A DNA stretch of 64,000 nucleotides from an uncultured Lachnospiraceae bacterium (GTDB taxonomy: Bacteria > Bacillota > Clostridia > Lachnospirales > Lachnospiraceae): positions 310,001 through 374,000 of the forward strand of contig CAMUMG010000002.1 of NCBI GenBank assembly GCA_947089905.1. Reading direction: 5' to 3'. Under the pieces are notes generated by a model, which searched no databases, was not told the DNA's origin, and saw nothing but the letters and a program-made list of their open reading frames with translations. Positions 9,531 through 19,940 of the stretch are shown in pieces. A program made the translations under genes and the position numbers. Positions within the stretch are counted from its first letter, which is position 1, and the number at the start of each line of letters is the position of its first letter.

Positions 9531-11261
9531 ATGACTGATAGGGAAAATAATAATTTAGGAGAAGAAATTCAGGATATTGTCCAAACAGCAGTCAATACAA
9601 TGGACTTTAAAGAGTTAAATAACGAAATAACCACTACTATAAATACTGCTCTGTCTGAGGTGCGTCAGGCACTTGGAATTGTACCTGTAAACAGAAATGA
9701 ACCGAATCGTCCTGAACCCGGAACTTGGCGTCCTATTGGACCACAAAGAGGAGATAAACAAAACCAACAACTGCCAAACGTTTCAAGTTTTGGAGCATCC
9801 ATAGGTAGCCAGGTCAATTCAAATTTACCTCAGAAAAGGGTCAGTCATCATACAAATGGAAATAGAACAGATAACCGATTTTTAAGAGAACAGACAAATG
9901 ATCCTAATACTACAAGGCAAAGGACAGACAATCCATCAAATCAAACATTTAGAGGAATGGGACAATCCGGTCAAAGAATGCCTGGTGCAGCACAGGGAGC
10001 CTTTGTAGGGGCAAATGGACAGAGAGCTTTTGAACAACCAATAAGGCAATCTGGACAAAAAATGAATCCAACACAAGGACAACAACCAAGAGAAGCTGTA
10101 AGGAATACATTTAGAGGACAGACAGGATGGCATCATCAGACAAATCATGCTGTTCGTCAAGACCGAAGACAAGATACAGTTTGGACAGAACAAAATCAAG
10201 GCAGAAGAGGCGTGCCGATTCCCTATATACCAGTAGGTAATATTTCAGGAACGTTATGGAGCGTATTAGGAGGGGTAGGAGTAGGTATTTTTGGTGTTGC
10301 CTTTTTAGTTATGCTGATTATGGGATTGGTAACAGGAGAAGATGTTTTTGGTGTAATTATGACAGGAATGTTTATTCCTTTAGTGATTAGCTGTTTTTTT
10401 GTAAATAGAGGGAAAAAAATCCGTGGAAGACTTCGTCGAATGAAGGGTTATATGAAAGTATTACAAGTTCGTGGATTTAGTTCCATAAAAGAACTTGCCA
10501 ATGCAACGGGATCAAATGAGAAGTTTGTAAAAAAAGATCTTCGACAAATGCTGTCTTTAGGGATGTTTCCAGAGGGACAATTAGATGATACCAATACCTG
10601 TTTTATGGCGACAAGATCTAGTTGTGAACAGTATCGAATTGCACAGACAAGTTTCGAACAAAGACAAGCGGAAGAAAAAGCGAGATTAGCCGAAGAAAAA
10701 CGCAGAAAAGTAAGAATGGCAAAGTATCAAGAGCAGGAAGAAGCAATGGAACAAAAGAGAGAAAAAGAGAAAATGGAAAACTCTTTTGAAGCAGAAGAAT
10801 TATCTCCTGAGGTAAAAGAAGCAGTTAAACATGGAAGAGAGTATATGCGTCAGATTAGAGAAACGAATGATGCAATTCCAGCAGAAGATGTTTCTGAAAA
10901 ATTAGATCGTCTGGAATTAGTCATTGATCGAATTTTCTACCATGTAGAAAAACATCCTGATCAACTCCCAGAGATTCGAAAGTTCATGGACTATTATCTT
11001 CCGACAACGCTTAAACTGTTAAAAGCATATCAGGAGTTTGATTCTCAACCAGTACAGGGGGAAAATATAAAAACGGCAAAACAAGAAATTCGAAACACAT
11101 TGGATACGATTAATATAGCATTTGAAAATCTTTTGGACAGTTTATTTGAAGATGCAGCAATGGATGTTTCTACTGATATATCGGTTTTACAGACTATGCT
11201 CAAACAGGAAGGACTTACTGGAAGTGAATTTGAGCAAATGAGCAATGAAAATATGAAATAA
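9531..11261 (+). CDS. xpaC: XpaC-like membrane protein
   Basis: The 576-aa protein has a long disordered N-terminal half rich in Gln, Asn, Arg and Pro (about residues 50-225), two adjacent membrane helices at about 240-285 (GVGVGIFGVAFLVMLIMGLV and VIMTGMFIPLVISCFFV), a charged coiled coil (about 365-415) and a C-terminal domain with HGREYMRQIRETN and KFMDYYLPTTLKLLKAYQEF. This C-terminal part matches the XpaC family (named for hydrolysis of 5-bromo-4-chloroindolyl phosphate), usually paired with TelA as here. The true biochemical role is not established. ATG at 9531 is preferred over GTG at 9519 because GGAGGAAG lies directly before it. telA follows after 18 bp. Confidence 0.85.
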   Translation: MTDRENNNLGEEIQDIVQTAVNTMDFKELNNEITTTINTALSEVRQALGIVPVNRNEPNRPEPGTWRPIGPQRGDKQNQQLPNVSSFGASIGSQVNSNLPQKRVSHHTNGNRTDNRFLREQTNDPNTTRQRTDNPSNQTFRGMGQSGQRMPGAAQGAFVGANGQRAFEQPIRQSGQKMNPTQGQQPREAVRNTFRGQTGWHHQTNHAVRQDRRQDTVWTEQNQGRRGVPIPYIPVGNISGTLWSVLGGVGVGIFGVAFLVMLIMGLVTGEDVFGVIMTGMFIPLVISCFFVNRGKKIRGRLRRMKGYMKVLQVRGFSSIKELANATGSNEKFVKKDLRQMLSLGMFPEGQLDDTNTCFMATRSSCEQYRIAQTSFEQRQAEEKARLAEEKRRKVRMAKYQEQEEAMEQKREKEKMENSFEAEELSPEVKEAVKHGREYMRQIRETNDAIPAEDVSEKLDRLELVIDRIFYHVEKHPDQLPEIRKFMDYYLPTTLKLLKAYQEFDSQPVQGENIKTAKQEIRNTLDTINIAFENLLDSLFEDAAMDVSTDISVLQTMLKQEGLTGSEFEQMSNENMK

Positions 11262-11279
11262 AGAAGAATAGGAGGACTT

Positions 11280-12443
11280 ATGAGAGAAGATTTAAAAAAC
11301 TTAGAAGAGATAGTAGCTCCGACTTTAACCTTTGAACCATTTAAGGAGGAAGCACCTTTAGCTGAACAAAAAAAGGAAGAAGCCGTTAAACAACAGGCAG
11401 AACCTGTTTTAGATGAAAGTATGCTAAGTCCAGAAGAAAAGAAAATGGTAGAGGATTTTTCTAATCAAATTGAATTGAATAATTCAAATTTAGTATTGCA
11501 ATATGGTGCAGGTGCACAAAAAAAGATTGCGGATTTTTCAGAAACAGCACTTGGAAATGTACGTACAAAAGATCTTGGAGAGATTGGAGAGATGCTTTCA
11601 GGTGTAGTAAGTGAATTAAAAAGCTTTGATGTAGATGAAGAAGAAAAAGGTGGTTTTTTAGGAATTTTTAAAAAGAGTTCTAATAAAGTAACTTCGATGA
11701 AAGCAAAGTATGCTCGTGCAGAGACAAATGTAAATCGTATTTGTCAGGTATTAGAGGGACACCAAGTTCAATTATTAAAAGATGTTGCCATGCTAGATAA
11801 GATGTACGAACTAAATAAGACCTATTTTAAGGAATTATCTATGTACATATTAGCAGGAAAAAAGAAATTAAATAAAGTTCAAACAGAGGAATTGCCTAAA
11901 TTAGTAGAGAAATCCAGAAAGACAGGCTTGCCAGAAGATGCGCAGGCTGCCAATGATCTTTCAGCACTCTGTAATCGATTTGAAAAAAAGCTTCACGATT
12001 TAGAATTAACCAGAATGATCTCCATTCAAATGGCTCCTCAAATTCGCTTGGTACAAAGCAATGATACTCTAATGGCAGAAAAAATTCAGTCTACCATAGT
12101 AAATACAATTCCGCTGTGGAAAAGTCAAATGGTGCTTGCACTTGGGGTAGTTCATTCTGGTCAAGCAGCAGCAGCACAACGCGAAGTTACAGATATGACC
12201 AATGAACTGCTCAAGAAAAACGCTGCTACATTAAAGATGGCAACGATTGAAACAGCAAAGGAATCGGAACGTGGAATTGTAGATATAGATACATTAAAGA
12301 TGACAAATGAGTCATTGATCAATACATTAGATGAAGTTATGCGAATTCAAACAGAAGGTCGCCAAAAACGTCAGGAGGCAGAAATAGAACTTCGTAGAAT
12401 CGAAAACGAATTAAAAGAAAAATTATTGACAATACGTAATTAA
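11280..12443 (+). CDS. telA: TelA family toxic-anion resistance protein
   Basis: The 387-aa protein is largely alpha-helical, with no signal peptide or membrane helix. FGIFKKSS-like glycine turn (GGFLGIFKKSSNK), LDKMYELNKTYFKELSMYILAG and WKSQMVLALGVVHSGQAAAAQ are typical of TelA. The family was named from tellurite resistance on plasmids, yet chromosomal members usually relate to cell-envelope stress, including antimicrobial peptides. It is paired with xpaC 18 bp upstream, with ATAGGAGGACTT as ribosome site. A terminator follows. The pair lies inside a block where rplQ is commonly followed at once by ecfA1. Confidence 0.9.
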   Translation: MREDLKNLEEIVAPTLTFEPFKEEAPLAEQKKEEAVKQQAEPVLDESMLSPEEKKMVEDFSNQIELNNSNLVLQYGAGAQKKIADFSETALGNVRTKDLGEIGEMLSGVVSELKSFDVDEEEKGGFLGIFKKSSNKVTSMKAKYARAETNVNRICQVLEGHQVQLLKDVAMLDKMYELNKTYFKELSMYILAGKKKLNKVQTEELPKLVEKSRKTGLPEDAQAANDLSALCNRFEKKLHDLELTRMISIQMAPQIRLVQSNDTLMAEKIQSTIVNTIPLWKSQMVLALGVVHSGQAAAAQREVTDMTNELLKKNAATLKMATIETAKESERGIVDIDTLKMTNESLINTLDEVMRIQTEGRQKRQEAEIELRRIENELKEKLLTIRN

Positions 12444-12448
12444 AAACC

Positions 12449-12526
12449 AAAAAGGGCTGTTGAAAAAGAGATTTTAACTATCAGATATATGGTATAAAAA
12501 TCTTATTTCCAACGGCTCTTTTTGAT
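12449..12526 (+). terminator. Terminator after telA
   Basis: Arms 12449-12462 and 12510-12523 (AAAAAGGGCTGTTG against CAACGGCTCTTTTT) pair with two non-Watson-Crick positions, and the right arm ends in a T tract. A second complementary pair lies within the loop. Confidence 0.7.
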
Positions 12527-12568
12527 AAAATAGGTATAATAAATACAGGAATCGATAGGATAAAGGGA

Positions 12569-12597
12569 TTGCATTTTTGGACAGAATAAATTAGAAT
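12569..12597 (+). promoter_or_regulatory. Promoter before ecfA1
   Basis: TTGCAT and TAGAAT with a 17-bp spacer lie 35 bp before the ecfA1 start. It probably drives ecfA1-ecfA2-ecfT-truA. Confidence 0.55.
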
Positions 12598-12631
12598 GAT
12601 ACGTAAAAAGTGCTAAATAGTGAGGATTGAG

Positions 12632-13525
12632 ATGAAAGAAACAATGATAGATGCCAAACAGGTAGTCTTTGAATATATCCGCAGAGATGAGGAGGGAAAT
12701 GTAGAATCTGTCAACCGTGCATTGGATCAAGTGACTCTTGAGGTAAAAAAGGGAGATTTTGTTGCAATTCTTGGAGCAAATGGCTCTGGTAAATCTACAA
12801 TAGCCAAACATATCAATGCAATTTTAGTTCCAACAGAAGGAACAGTTTGGGTAGACGGGATGGATATTGCAAGGGAGGATAAAATTTGGGAGATTCGACA
12901 AAGTGCTGGAATGGTATTTCAAAATCCAGATAATCAAATTATTGCAACGGTTGTAGAAGAAGATGTTGGTTTTGGACCAGAGAATTTAGGAGTTCCAACA
13001 GAAGAAATTTGGAAACGTGTTGAAGAGAGTTTAAAGGCAGTTGGAATGTATGAATATCGTAGTCATTCTCCAAACAAGCTTTCAGGAGGACAAAAACAAA
13101 GAGTTGCAATCGCTGGAATTATGGCAATGAAACCGAAGTGTATTGTATTAGATGAACCTACAGCTATGTTAGATCCAAATGGAAGAAGAGAAGTAATTCA
13201 AACAATACGTCAATTAAATAAAAAAGAGCATGTTACTGTCCTTTTGATTACACATTATATGGATGAAGTTACGTATGCGGATCGTGTCATTGTTATGGAT
13301 AAGGGAAAAGTTGTACTGACGGGAACACCAAAAGAAGTTTTTTCTCAAGTAGAGATCATGAAACAGCATAAATTAGATGTTCCACAAGTGACAGAACTTG
13401 CCTATGAGTTAAAAAAACGCGGAATAATACTTCCAGATGGGATTATAACAAAAGAAGAATTTATTACAGCATTGTTGAATTGTGTGAAACAGAAAGGCAA
13501 AGAATATGGCAATTATCTTAGATAA
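12632..13525 (+). CDS. ecfA1: Energy-coupling factor transporter ATPase EcfA1
   Basis: The 297-aa ATPase belongs to group II ECF vitamin/metal importers, where EcfA1, EcfA2 and EcfT form a module shared by many substrate-binding S components. Walker [11 protein letters not shown]-loop VFQNPDNQ, signature LSGGQKQR, Walker [14 protein letters not shown] and switch His in LLITHYMDE are all present. ATG at 12632 follows GAGGATTGAG; an in-frame GTG at 12620 is possible. The 3' end overlaps ecfA2 by 20 bp, so the two are coupled. No S component is next to it, as expected for a shared module. Confidence 0.95.
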   Translation: MKETMIDAKQVVFEYIRRDEEGNVESVNRALDQVTLEVKKGDFVAILGANGSGKSTIAKHINAILVPTEGTVWVDGMDIAREDKIWEIRQSAGMVFQNPDNQIIATVVEEDVGFGPENLGVPTEEIWKRVEESLKAVGMYEYRSHSPNKLSGGQKQRVAIAGIMAMKPKCIVLDEPTAMLDPNGRREVIQTIRQLNKKEHVTVLLITHYMDEVTYADRVIVMDKGKVVLTGTPKEVFSQVEIMKQHKLDVPQVTELAYELKKRGIILPDGIITKEEFITALLNCVKQKGKEYGNYLR

Positions 13526-14360
13526 AGTCAATTATATTTATAATGAAGGACTTGCTTATGAAAGAGCTGCATTAAAAGACATAAATTTAACCATTCCAGA
13601 TGGACAATTTATTGGGTTAATCGGTCATACTGGTTCTGGAAAGTCAACTTTAATTCAACATCTAAATGGACTATTAAAAGCAACGAGTGGTACAATCTAT
13701 TATAATGGAGAAGATATTTATGATCCTGACTATTCTATGAAAGTGTTGCGGGCAAAAGTAGGGCTTGTCTTTCAATATCCAGAACATCAATTATTTGAAA
13801 CGACTGTATTAAAAGATGTTCAGTTTGGTCCTAAAAACTTGGGATTACCACAATTAGAAATCGATCTTCGTTCTTATGAAGCTCTAAAATTAGTTGGACT
13901 TGGAGAAGAATTAATAGATGCGTCTCCTTTTGAACTTTCAGGAGGACAAAAACGTAGAGTAGCAATCGCGGGAGTTTTGGCAATGAAACCGGAGGTTCTA
14001 ATTTTAGATGAACCGACAGCTGGATTAGATCCCTGTGGCAGAGATGAAATTTTAAATCAGATCTCAAAAATTCATAAAGAACAAAAGATTACAGTTATTT
14101 TAGTATCTCACAGTATGGAAGATGTTGCAAAATATGTAGAACGTCTGGTTGTAATGGATGATGGCAAAGTGGCATTTGATGCAGCTCCAAAGGAAGTTTT
14201 TAGTTATTATCAGGAATTGGAAAAAATAGGGCTTGCAGCACCACAAGTGACATATATAATGAATGGACTTGCTGACTCAGGACTTTCTATAAATCGAAAT
14301 GTTACTACAATACAAGAAGCAGTAGAGGAACTTGTTACTTGGTGGAATTCTGAAAGATAA
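13506..14360 (+). CDS. ecfA2: Energy-coupling factor transporter ATPase EcfA2
   Basis: The 284-aa partner ATPase has Walker [11 protein letters not shown]-loop [11 protein letters not shown], signature LSGGQKRR, Walker [14 protein letters not shown] and [11 protein letters not shown]. The DPCGRDE following Walker B is typical of EcfA2. It starts within the end of ecfA1 and is followed 38 bp later by ecfT. Confidence 0.95.
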   Translation: MAIILDKVNYIYNEGLAYERAALKDINLTIPDGQFIGLIGHTGSGKSTLIQHLNGLLKATSGTIYYNGEDIYDPDYSMKVLRAKVGLVFQYPEHQLFETTVLKDVQFGPKNLGLPQLEIDLRSYEALKLVGLGEELIDASPFELSGGQKRRVAIAGVLAMKPEVLILDEPTAGLDPCGRDEILNQISKIHKEQKITVILVSHSMEDVAKYVERLVVMDDGKVAFDAAPKEVFSYYQELEKIGLAAPQVTYIMNGLADSGLSINRNVTTIQEAVEELVTWWNSER

Positions 14361-14398
14361 ATACTTATTTATAGAAACAGGAAAGGTATGATAGAAAC

Positions 14399-15226
14399 AT
14401 GATTCGGGATATTACAATCGGACAATATTATCCGACCAATTCATTCATTCATCGTCTAGATCCAAGAGTTAAACTGATTGGAACATTACTCTATATTATT
14501 TCGCTTTTTTTATTTGGACCGTCTTACTTTGTACGAAGTATATTTGGATACACTTTAGCTGCCGCTGCTTTGTTTACTATCATAAAGGTATCCAAAGTAC
14601 CATTTCGATTTATATTACGAGGACTAAAACCAGTCCTTTTTCTATTGATGTTTACTGTAGTATTTAATATTTTCCTTACTCCGGGGGAAAGAGAATTGTT
14701 TCGGTGGAAGTTTATTCGAATTACAGATACAGGTTTAAAAACTGCCTTTTTGATGGGAGTACGGTTGGTGCTATTAATTTTAGGCTCTTCACTTATGACA
14801 TTTACAACTACTCCTAATCAGTTGACAGATGGATTAGAACGTCTGTTAAATCCATTAAAAAAAATAAAAGTGCCAGTACATGAAGTGGCGATGATGATGT
14901 CAATCGCACTTCGTTTTATTCCTATTTTATTAGAAGAAACAGATAAAATTATGAAGGCTCAACAGGCAAGGGGAGCAGATTTTGAAACAGGAAATTTATT
15001 TCAGCGTGCAAAGGCGATGATTCCAATTTTAGTTCCCCTTTTTGTTTCTGCATTCCGTCGTGCCGGAGATTTAGCTATGGCAATGGAAGCCAGATGTTAC
15101 CGGGGCGGAGAGGGAAGAACAAAAATGAAGCCATTAGTATATGAAAAAAAAGACTATACAGCTTTTTTATATTTTATCATTTACTTTGTATTTGTTCTTC
15201 TATTAAGAAAATTGGTGACTGCATAA
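14399..15226 (+). CDS. ecfT: Energy-coupling factor transmembrane subunit EcfT
   Basis: The 275-aa membrane protein begins MIRDITIGQYYPTNSFIHRLDPRVKL, the usual EcfT start, and has about five hydrophobic segments. Two coupling-helix motifs contact the ATPases: QQARGADFE and MEARCYRGGEGRT, both with the Ala-Arg core. It couples ATP use to tilting of the S component. It lies between ecfA2 and truA in a standard operon order. Confidence 0.95.
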   Translation: MIRDITIGQYYPTNSFIHRLDPRVKLIGTLLYIISLFLFGPSYFVRSIFGYTLAAAALFTIIKVSKVPFRFILRGLKPVLFLLMFTVVFNIFLTPGERELFRWKFIRITDTGLKTAFLMGVRLVLLILGSSLMTFTTTPNQLTDGLERLLNPLKKIKVPVHEVAMMMSIALRFIPILLEETDKIMKAQQARGADFETGNLFQRAKAMIPILVPLFVSAFRRAGDLAMAMEARCYRGGEGRTKMKPLVYEKKDYTAFLYFIIYFVFVLLLRKLVTA

Positions 15227-15250
15227 TCAAAAGGATGGAGAAAGATAATT

Positions 15251-16021
15251 ATGAAACGGATTATGTTGCTTGTGGCATATGATGGAACACAGTATCATGG
15301 ATTTCAGATTCAGTCTGATATCAGAACTGTAGAGGGAGTTTTAAATCAAACGTTATCTGAGCTTTTAAAGGAGGAAATTGTCGTAATTGGAGCAAGCAGA
15401 ACAGATGCTGGCGTTCATGCACAAGGAAATGTTGCAGTTTTTGATACAGAAACAAAAATTCCTCCAGAAAAAATTGCACCTGCATTAAATCAACGGCTTC
15501 CAGAAGATTTAGTGATTCAAAAGTCTATACAAGTACCAATAAATTTTCACCCGCGTCATACAAATTGCCGCAAAACCTATGAATACCGAATTTATAATCA
15601 TGATATTCCCAATCCCCTTTTGCGAAGAGATACTTACTTTTATTATCGGCCTTTAGATGTATCAGCTATGCAAAAAGCTGCCTCTTTTTTAGTAGGAACG
15701 AAAGATTTTAGCAGTTTTTGTGCAGCAGGAACACAAGTTGTGGATAAAGTGAGAACGATAGATTGTTTAGAAGTAAATCGGAAAGACGACTTAATCACAA
15801 TACAGATTACTGGAAATGGTTTTTTATATAACATGGTACGAATTATTACAGGAACATTAATCTGGGCAGGAGTTCATGCCATTATACCAGAAGATATGAA
15901 AAAAATTATACAGGCTGAGGATAGAAAAATGGCTGGACCAACTGCGCCAGCCAAAGGGCTTGTTTTAAAAAAGATTGAATATGAAGAGTCAGAACTTAAT
16001 CTTCTAAAAAATCATTTATAA
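15251..16021 (+). CDS. truA: tRNA pseudouridine synthase A
   Basis: The 256-aa enzyme forms pseudouridine at positions 38-40 of the tRNA anticodon arm. It shows VAYDGTQYHGFQIQ, the catalytic aspartate in ASRTDAGVHA, and the C-terminal GNGFLYNMVRIITGTL. Length is usual. It lies 25 bp after ecfT, as in many Firmicutes. The stop codon falls within the loop of a long hairpin. Confidence 0.97.
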   Translation: MKRIMLLVAYDGTQYHGFQIQSDIRTVEGVLNQTLSELLKEEIVVIGASRTDAGVHAQGNVAVFDTETKIPPEKIAPALNQRLPEDLVIQKSIQVPINFHPRHTNCRKTYEYRIYNHDIPNPLLRRDTYFYYRPLDVSAMQKAASFLVGTKDFSSFCAAGTQVVDKVRTIDCLEVNRKDDLITIQITGNGFLYNMVRIITGTLIWAGVHAIIPEDMKKIIQAEDRKMAGPTAPAKGLVLKKIEYEESELNLLKNHL

Positions 16022-16039
16022 AATGATTTTTTAGAAGAT
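15999..16039 (+). terminator. Hairpin terminator across the truA stop
   Basis: Arms 15999-16017 and 16021-16039 are perfectly complementary over 19 bp with a 3-base loop that holds the stop codon. Six T lie inside the right arm. It may act as terminator or as 3'-end stabiliser. Confidence 0.6.
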
Positions 16040-16086
16040 CAATTCGATCAATTTCAAAAAAACTTAGAAAATATAAAAAGATATGC

Positions 16087-16115
16087 TTGACACTTGAAAA
16101 AGCTTTCGATATAAT
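16087..16115 (+). promoter_or_regulatory. Strong promoter of rplM-rpsI
   Basis: A perfect TTGACA and TATAAT are 17 bp apart, about 104 bp before the L13 start, leaving room for a structured 5' leader. Confidence 0.85.
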
Positions 16116-16121
16116 GTTCCA

Positions 16122-16184
16122 AGTGACGTGAAACCACAAAATCACTGAGGTTTCAGAGAAAATCAAAATCCATAAAAAAGGATT
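16122..16184 (+). ncRNA. Structured leader of rplM-rpsI (probable L13 leader)
   Basis: Two interleaved complementary pairs are visible: 16122-16126 with 16142-16146 (AGTGA/TCACT), and 16129-16135 with 16149-16155 (TGAAACC/GGTTTCA). They would form an H-type pseudoknot or two exclusive hairpins. A small hairpin follows (16167-16171 with 16180-16184). Firmicutes rplM transcripts often carry an autoregulatory L13 leader in this position. That identity is inferred from position and structure; I have not compared it with the family alignment. Confidence 0.55.
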
Positions 16185-16218
16185 GCTCTATTATATAAAA
16201 AGTTAAGGAGGTAAACCA

Positions 16219-16653
16219 ATGAAAAGCTTTATGGCAAGTCCTGCAACAATTGAAAGAAAATGGTATGTAGTGGATGCGACAGGACATACATTGGGCAGAC
16301 TCTCTTCGGAGATTGCTAAGGTTTTAAGAGGTAAGAACAAACCAATCTATACCCCTCATATCGATACAGGGGATTATGTTATTGTTGTAAATGCAGATAA
16401 GATTAAAGTAACAGGAAAAAAATTAGATCAAAAAATTTATTATAGTCACTCCGATTATGTTGGAAGTATGAAGGAAACTACACTTCGTGAATTAATGAAG
16501 AAAAAGCCTGAGAACGTGATTACACTTGCAGTTAAGGGGATGCTTCCAAAGGGACCATTGGGAAGAAGCATGTTAAATAAACTGCACGTTTATGCAGGAG
16601 CAGAACATAATAATGCAGCACAAAAACCAGAACCTTTAGAGATTAAATATTAA
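16219..16653 (+). CDS. rplM: Ribosomal protein L13
   Basis: The 144-aa large-subunit assembly protein shows [51 protein letters not shown] and [20 protein letters not shown], all standard. AAGGAGGTAAACC precedes the ATG. It is transcribed with rpsI from the promoter at 16087. Confidence 0.98.
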   Translation: MKSFMASPATIERKWYVVDATGHTLGRLSSEIAKVLRGKNKPIYTPHIDTGDYVIVVNADKIKVTGKKLDQKIYYSHSDYVGSMKETTLRELMKKKPENVITLAVKGMLPKGPLGRSMLNKLHVYAGAEHNNAAQKPEPLEIKY

Positions 16654-16673
16654 TTGGGAAGGAGGAACTAACA

Positions 16674-17066
16674 TTGGCTAAAGCAAGATATTATGGAACT
16701 GGAAGAAGAAAAAGTAGTGTAGCTAGAGTTTATTTAGTACCGGGAACGGGAAAGATTACAATAAATAAAAGAGATATTGATAATTATTTTGGACTTGAAA
16801 CATTAAAATTAATTGTACGTCAGCCATTATCTTTAACAGAAACAGTAGATAAATTTGACGTTCTTGTAAATGTATGCGGCGGAGGTTTTACTGGTCAGGC
16901 AGGAGCAATTCGTCATGGAATCTCAAGAGCATTACTTCAAGCAGACTCAGATTATCGTCCAGCTTTAAAAAAGGCAGGATTCTTAACCAGAGATCCAAGA
17001 ATGAAGGAAAGAAAGAAATACGGCTTAAAAGCAGCTCGTAGAGCACCTCAGTTCTCGAAGAGATAA
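16674..17066 (+). CDS. rpsI: Ribosomal protein S9
   Basis: The 130-aa protein begins [20 protein letters not shown] and ends with the P-site-reaching tail [17 protein letters not shown]. The start is TTG at 16674, supported by GGAGGAACTAACA and by the conserved second residues. It lies 20 bp after rplM and is followed by a bidirectional terminator. Confidence 0.98.
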   Translation: MAKARYYGTGRRKSSVARVYLVPGTGKITINKRDIDNYFGLETLKLIVRQPLSLTETVDKFDVLVNVCGGGFTGQAGAIRHGISRALLQADSDYRPALKKAGFLTRDPRMKERKKYGLKAARRAPQFSKR

Positions 17067-17082
17067 TTATAATAAAAAATCT

Positions 17083-17128
17083 ACAAAAAGGATTCGTTTT
17101 GTTGAGTACAAAAACGAATCCTTTTTGT
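17083..17128. terminator. Bidirectional terminator between rpsI and the chemoreceptor gene
   Basis: Arms 17083-17100 and 17111-17128 match perfectly over 18 bp, with T-rich ends on both strands. It serves the two convergent genes. Confidence 0.9.
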
Positions 17129-17152
17129 AATATGATTGAATCTTCTATCCTT

Positions 17153-19117
17153 TTAATCTAATCTAAATCTTCCCACTAATTCTTTTAAATCCTGTGCCAG
17201 ATTTGATAGTTCTTCACTTGAGGATGCACTTGTTTCTGCCATATTAGAATTTTGTTGTACAATATTTGATATTTGATTGATTGCAGTGGAAATTTGAAGC
17301 ATAGATTCCTTTTGGTTTGCAGAAGCTTCATATATATTTTCTACAATATTTGCTGCCACTTTAGCTTTATCTACGGATGTTTCTAGCATCTGTGCTGTTT
17401 TATTCGCAACGCTCATTCCTCTTTCTACTGCTTCCAAAGATTTTTCTATCAAATTCTTTGAACTTTGTGAAGCTTTTGCACTTTCTCCTGCCAAGTTTCC
17501 GACTTGACTTGCTACAACAGCAAATCCTTTTCCTGCTTCTCCTGCTCTTGCAGCCTCTATAGAGGCATTTAAAGAAAGAAGATTGGTTTGAGAGGCAATA
17601 TCTTCAATCGTATCAATAATTTTTCTGATTTCATCTGAACTATGGCTGATATCATTCATAGCCTGTACCATCAGTTTCATTTGTTTATTACTCAATTCAA
17701 TATCTTTTCCAACTTCTGTTGTCTTTTCATTTGCTTGTTTTGCATAGTTTGCATTATTTTCGATCTGTTCATTTACATCACTAACAGTTGCTACTAATTC
17801 TTCTACAGCAGCGGATTGTTCCACTGCTCCCTGCAATAGATTTTGTGCACCGTCAGAAACTTGTTTTGAGCTAGTCGCTACATGTTCGGCATTGCTTCCA
17901 ATTTTTTTCATGCTATTTGCCAAAGATTCAATAATCTTTTTCATAGAATCTTCCAATGTTTTAAAATCACCTATATAATTTTGTGTCACTTTAATATTTA
18001 TATTACCCTCTGCTAGTTCCTGCAAATGGTAAGAAATATCACTTACATTCATATTTAAATTCTCAATCATAGTAGACATAGCATCTTTTAATATTGCAGT
18101 TTCATCTTGTGTGTTTAATTCTGGAACACTGGTATGTAAATCTCCTTGCGAAAGAAGAACAAGTCGATCTGCACATTTTTTAATTGCCTGTGCAATTTGA
18201 CTAGACATAGGAATAGTAATTAAAACAATAATAATAGCTATTACAATAGAAATTAGAATATTAAATATAATAGCTTGTATCATATTTCCAGTAAATTCGG
18301 ATTGAACAACCGAAATTCCTATACTCCATCCAGTGCTATTTGGAATAGAGGTATATGCCATATATTTTTTCGTTCCCTCATAGACATATTTTTTCACACC
18401 TTCATTCCCAGCTACCATATCGGCTTCTATTTTTGATAATTCTGTTAATTCTTTATTGGTTTTAACCTCTTCTTGAATATTATATTTATTTAAAACAAAT
18501 TGGTAATCTGGATATGCAATAGTTTCTCCATTTTTATTTAAAATACTTGTCGTTCCGTGATCTCCTACCTTAATTTCTGCTACTACATTACTTAGAGAAG
18601 AAGCATCTTTACAGAAAAAAACTACTCCTTCAAATGAGCCGTCTACAGTAATAGGAGCCGCCAATATAATAATTGCACTGTCTTTTCCTGTAATAATGGG
18701 ATCAGAAACATAGGTACGCCCATTTGTCTTACAAAATTGAAAATATGCTGAGCTAGAAAGATCTTTTCCATTTTCGCTAGTAAAACCATTCTTATCTGTC
18801 ATACCATACTGCGTAAATCCCTGAATTTCTGCTTCATTCTTTAATTCTGCAAATCTTTCTTCTATTGGTAATGAAATATCAGAAATAACAGGATTTTGAG
18901 AGAGCATATAAATAAGGCGTTTATCTCCATCGATTTCTGCTTGTATTCTGCCGGAGGCGATTTTTACCACTTCTACCATAGTATCTTTTAATGTACTAAG
19001 TGTTGTTCGATAATTGAGGAAAGAGGATACGACTAATGTTACAGTTGTAATTATAAAAATTACAAATATTATTATCATAATCAATTTTGTTTTAATACTA
19101 TTTTTCCAGTTTTTCAT
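17153..19117 (-). CDS. Methyl-accepting chemotaxis protein
   Basis: The 654-aa receptor has a membrane helix at about 10-32, an extracellular Cache-type sensor (about 33-280, with [19 protein letters not shown] and TGWSIGISV), a second helix at about 283-305, a HAMP domain, and a long cytoplasmic signalling coil with the kinase-contact hairpin [20 protein letters not shown] and [13 protein letters not shown]. It senses an unknown small molecule and controls CheA. No other chemotaxis gene is in the window. It is transcribed toward rpsI. The 5' flank (19118-19450) is AT-rich; I see no gene in it. Confidence 0.95.
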   Translation of the reverse strand: MKNWKNSIKTKLIMIIIFVIFIITTVTLVVSSFLNYRTTLSTLKDTMVEVVKIASGRIQAEIDGDKRLIYMLSQNPVISDISLPIEERFAELKNEAEIQGFTQYGMTDKNGFTSENGKDLSSSAYFQFCKTNGRTYVSDPIITGKDSAIIILAAPITVDGSFEGVVFFCKDASSLSNVVAEIKVGDHGTTSILNKNGETIAYPDYQFVLNKYNIQEEVKTNKELTELSKIEADMVAGNEGVKKYVYEGTKKYMAYTSIPNSTGWSIGISVVQSEFTGNMIQAIIFNILISIVIAIIIVLITIPMSSQIAQAIKKCADRLVLLSQGDLHTSVPELNTQDETAILKDAMSTMIENLNMNVSDISYHLQELAEGNINIKVTQNYIGDFKTLEDSMKKIIESLANSMKKIGSNAEHVATSSKQVSDGAQNLLQGAVEQSAAVEELVATVSDVNEQIENNANYAKQANEKTTEVGKDIELSNKQMKLMVQAMNDISHSSDEIRKIIDTIEDIASQTNLLSLNASIEAARAGEAGKGFAVVASQVGNLAGESAKASQSSKNLIEKSLEAVERGMSVANKTAQMLETSVDKAKVAANIVENIYEASANQKESMLQISTAINQISNIVQQNSNMAETSASSSEELSNLAQDLKELVGRFRLD

Positions 19118-19452
19118 AGAATTTCTCCTTTTTACTTACAATAAAATATTCAAAGTAATTTTAAATATTTCATTATTAAAGTGATAAGATTGTTAAAAAT
19201 AGACTCTGCCTTTTAGTATAATTTTTTTTATATACATATGATTGCTATTATGATCACCTCACCTATTATCCGGTGTTTTAATATGTATTTTCACCGATTT
19301 AAAAAAATTAGTTACAAATAAAACATATTTTTTTACTATGTCATTGTTTATATTATAACATACAAACTGTGACTTTACAACTTCTATAAAGAGATAGACT
19401 TTTTAATAACTTTATATTGGAATAGTATTCCTTTAAACTAATATATAAATAA

Positions 19453-19481
19453 TTGATCTAGTTTAAGTATAATGTTATACT
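19453..19481 (+). promoter_or_regulatory. Promoter of the NUDIX gene
   Basis: TTGATC and TATACT, spacer 17 bp, lie 30 bp before the start. The rest of the intergenic stretch from 19118 is AT-rich with no further feature seen. Confidence 0.55.
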
Positions 19482-19511
19482 ATATTTAGTTATGATTGAT
19501 GGAGGAATAAA

Positions 19512-19937
19512 ATGATGGTAAATTTTTATGAAAACATAGACGATTATTTACTAAAATTTGCTGTTATAATAGCTAAAATAGATAGCAAATATATTTTTTG
19601 TAAGCATAAAGATAGAAATACATTAGAAATTCCAGGTGGTCATAGAGAACTTGGTGAGAATATTTTAGATACAGCAAAAAGAGAGTTATATGAAGAAACA
19701 GGAGCAACTCAGTTTGACATTACTCCAATTTGTGTATATTCTGTTATAGCAAAAGAGAACTTTGATGGACAAGAAACGTTTGGAATGTTATATTATGCAG
19801 ATATTAAGTCGTTTGAAGAAAAACTACATAATGAGATAGAAAAGATTATAATTACAGATGAATTGCCAAAAGACTGGACATATCCAAAAATACAGCCAAG
19901 ACTAATACAAGAAGCAGAGAAAAGAGGATTTATATGA
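19512..19937 (+). CDS. NUDIX hydrolase
   Basis: The 141-aa protein carries a complete Nudix box starting at GGHRELGE and continuing through AKRELYEETGA, which fits GX5EX7REUXEEXGU. Such enzymes cleave nucleoside diphosphates linked to another group. The substrate cannot be deduced. GGAGGAATAAA precedes two ATG codons; either may start the protein. It appears to be transcribed alone. A gene remnant follows directly. Confidence 0.9.
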   Translation: MMVNFYENIDDYLLKFAVIIAKIDSKYIFCKHKDRNTLEIPGGHRELGENILDTAKRELYEETGATQFDITPICVYSVIAKENFDGQETFGMLYYADIKSFEEKLHNEIEKIIITDELPKDWTYPKIQPRLIQEAEKRGFI

Positions 19938-19940
19938 AAA

